Shown: positions 43,492-43,549 of the stretch, piece after piece
How the letters are laid out: each line of letters starts with the position of its first letter
Numbering within the stretch: position 1 is the stretch's first letter
Origin: Clostridiales bacterium
Lineage (GTDB): Bacteria; Bacillota; Clostridia; Christensenellales; UBA1242
Assembly: GCA_015055665.1 (NCBI GenBank)
Contig: SVHX01000013.1
Location: forward strand, 1 to 43,549
Direction of reading: 5' to 3'
DNA length: 43,549 bases
Notes under the pieces: generated by a model
Seen by the model: only the letters and a program-made list of their open reading frames with translations
What the model was told of the DNA's origin: nothing
The model's database searches: none
Made by a program: the position numbers and the translations under genes

Positions 43492-43549
43492 ATGGGACAG
43501 AAAGTTAATCCACACGGTTTAAGAGTTGGCGTTAATAAAGAATGGAGTT
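43492..43549 (+). CDS. rpsC: Ribosomal protein uS3, 5' end only
   Basis: Nineteen codons before the window ends, reading MGQKVNPHGLRVGVNKEWS, the conserved start of uS3, which forms the mRNA entry channel with uS4 and uS5. The start follows AAAGGAGCAA, as expected after rplV in the S10 operon. Confidence 0.95.
   Translation, partial: MGQKVNPHGLRVGVNKEWS

Overview
The window is about 43.5 kb of AT-rich DNA carrying the RNA-polymerase and ribosomal-protein core of a low-GC Gram-positive bacterium. Strong AAGGAGG-type ribosome-binding sites, an AddAB rather than RecBCD recombination nuclease, a Firmicutes-type L10 leader with an attenuator, a YkpA/YbiT-type ABC-F protein, YitT and DUF1540 families and an IS200 element all point to Bacillota, probably an uncultured Clostridia-like gut organism. 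That placement is inference from gene families; no 16S gene is present.

Layout. 1-546: 3' end of a DUF6273-like protein. 1065-8389: rpoB-rpoC with its own promoter and leader. 8473-10489: three accessory genes (an orphan 95-aa protein behind a long hairpin leader, a membrane-anchored propeller-like protein, a solitary HicB-like protein). 10657-15162: str operon rpsL-rpsG-fusA-tuf with a structured leader. 15166-15850: an IS200/IS605-family insertion with tnpA only. 15989-17488: a large cytoplasmic protein of unknown function. 17676-20434: rpmG-secE-nusG-rplK-rplA, with two L1-binding-site mimics. 20486-21498: a small reverse-strand gene and a truncated relative of it. 21499-23073: ABC-F ATPase. 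23104-24290: L10 leader, attenuator, rplJ-rplL. 24293-28178: YitT, rplI (reverse), DUF1540, a zinc metallopeptidase (reverse) and an unknown protein (reverse). 28264-35152: a small ORF and addB-addA. 35201-39466: a three-TM coiled-coil protein, a PRC-barrel protein (reverse), an SPFH-zinc-ribbon protein and a DUF1858 redox protein. 39583 to the end: the S10 operon rpsJ-rplC-rplD-rplW-rplB-rpsS-rplV-rpsC(partial), behind two promoters and a leader of about 275 nt.

The notable architecture is that the usual block secE-nusG-rplKA-rplJL-rpoBC-rpsLG-fusA-tuf-S10 is present but cut into separately promoted units in a different order, with accessory genes between them. rpoBC is uncoupled from rplJL and lies upstream of the str operon, and rplKA is separated from rplJL. 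Each unit carries its own regulatory RNA: L1-site mimics twice, an L10 leader with terminator, alternative hairpins before rpsL, and a long S10 leader. Other points worth a second look are a naturally altered rifampicin pocket in RpoB, low-complexity N-terminal extensions on both SecE and NusG, a coiled-coil membrane protein of MotA/ExbB-like layout, and an IS200 transposase whose ribosome-binding site is locked in a 14-bp stem.
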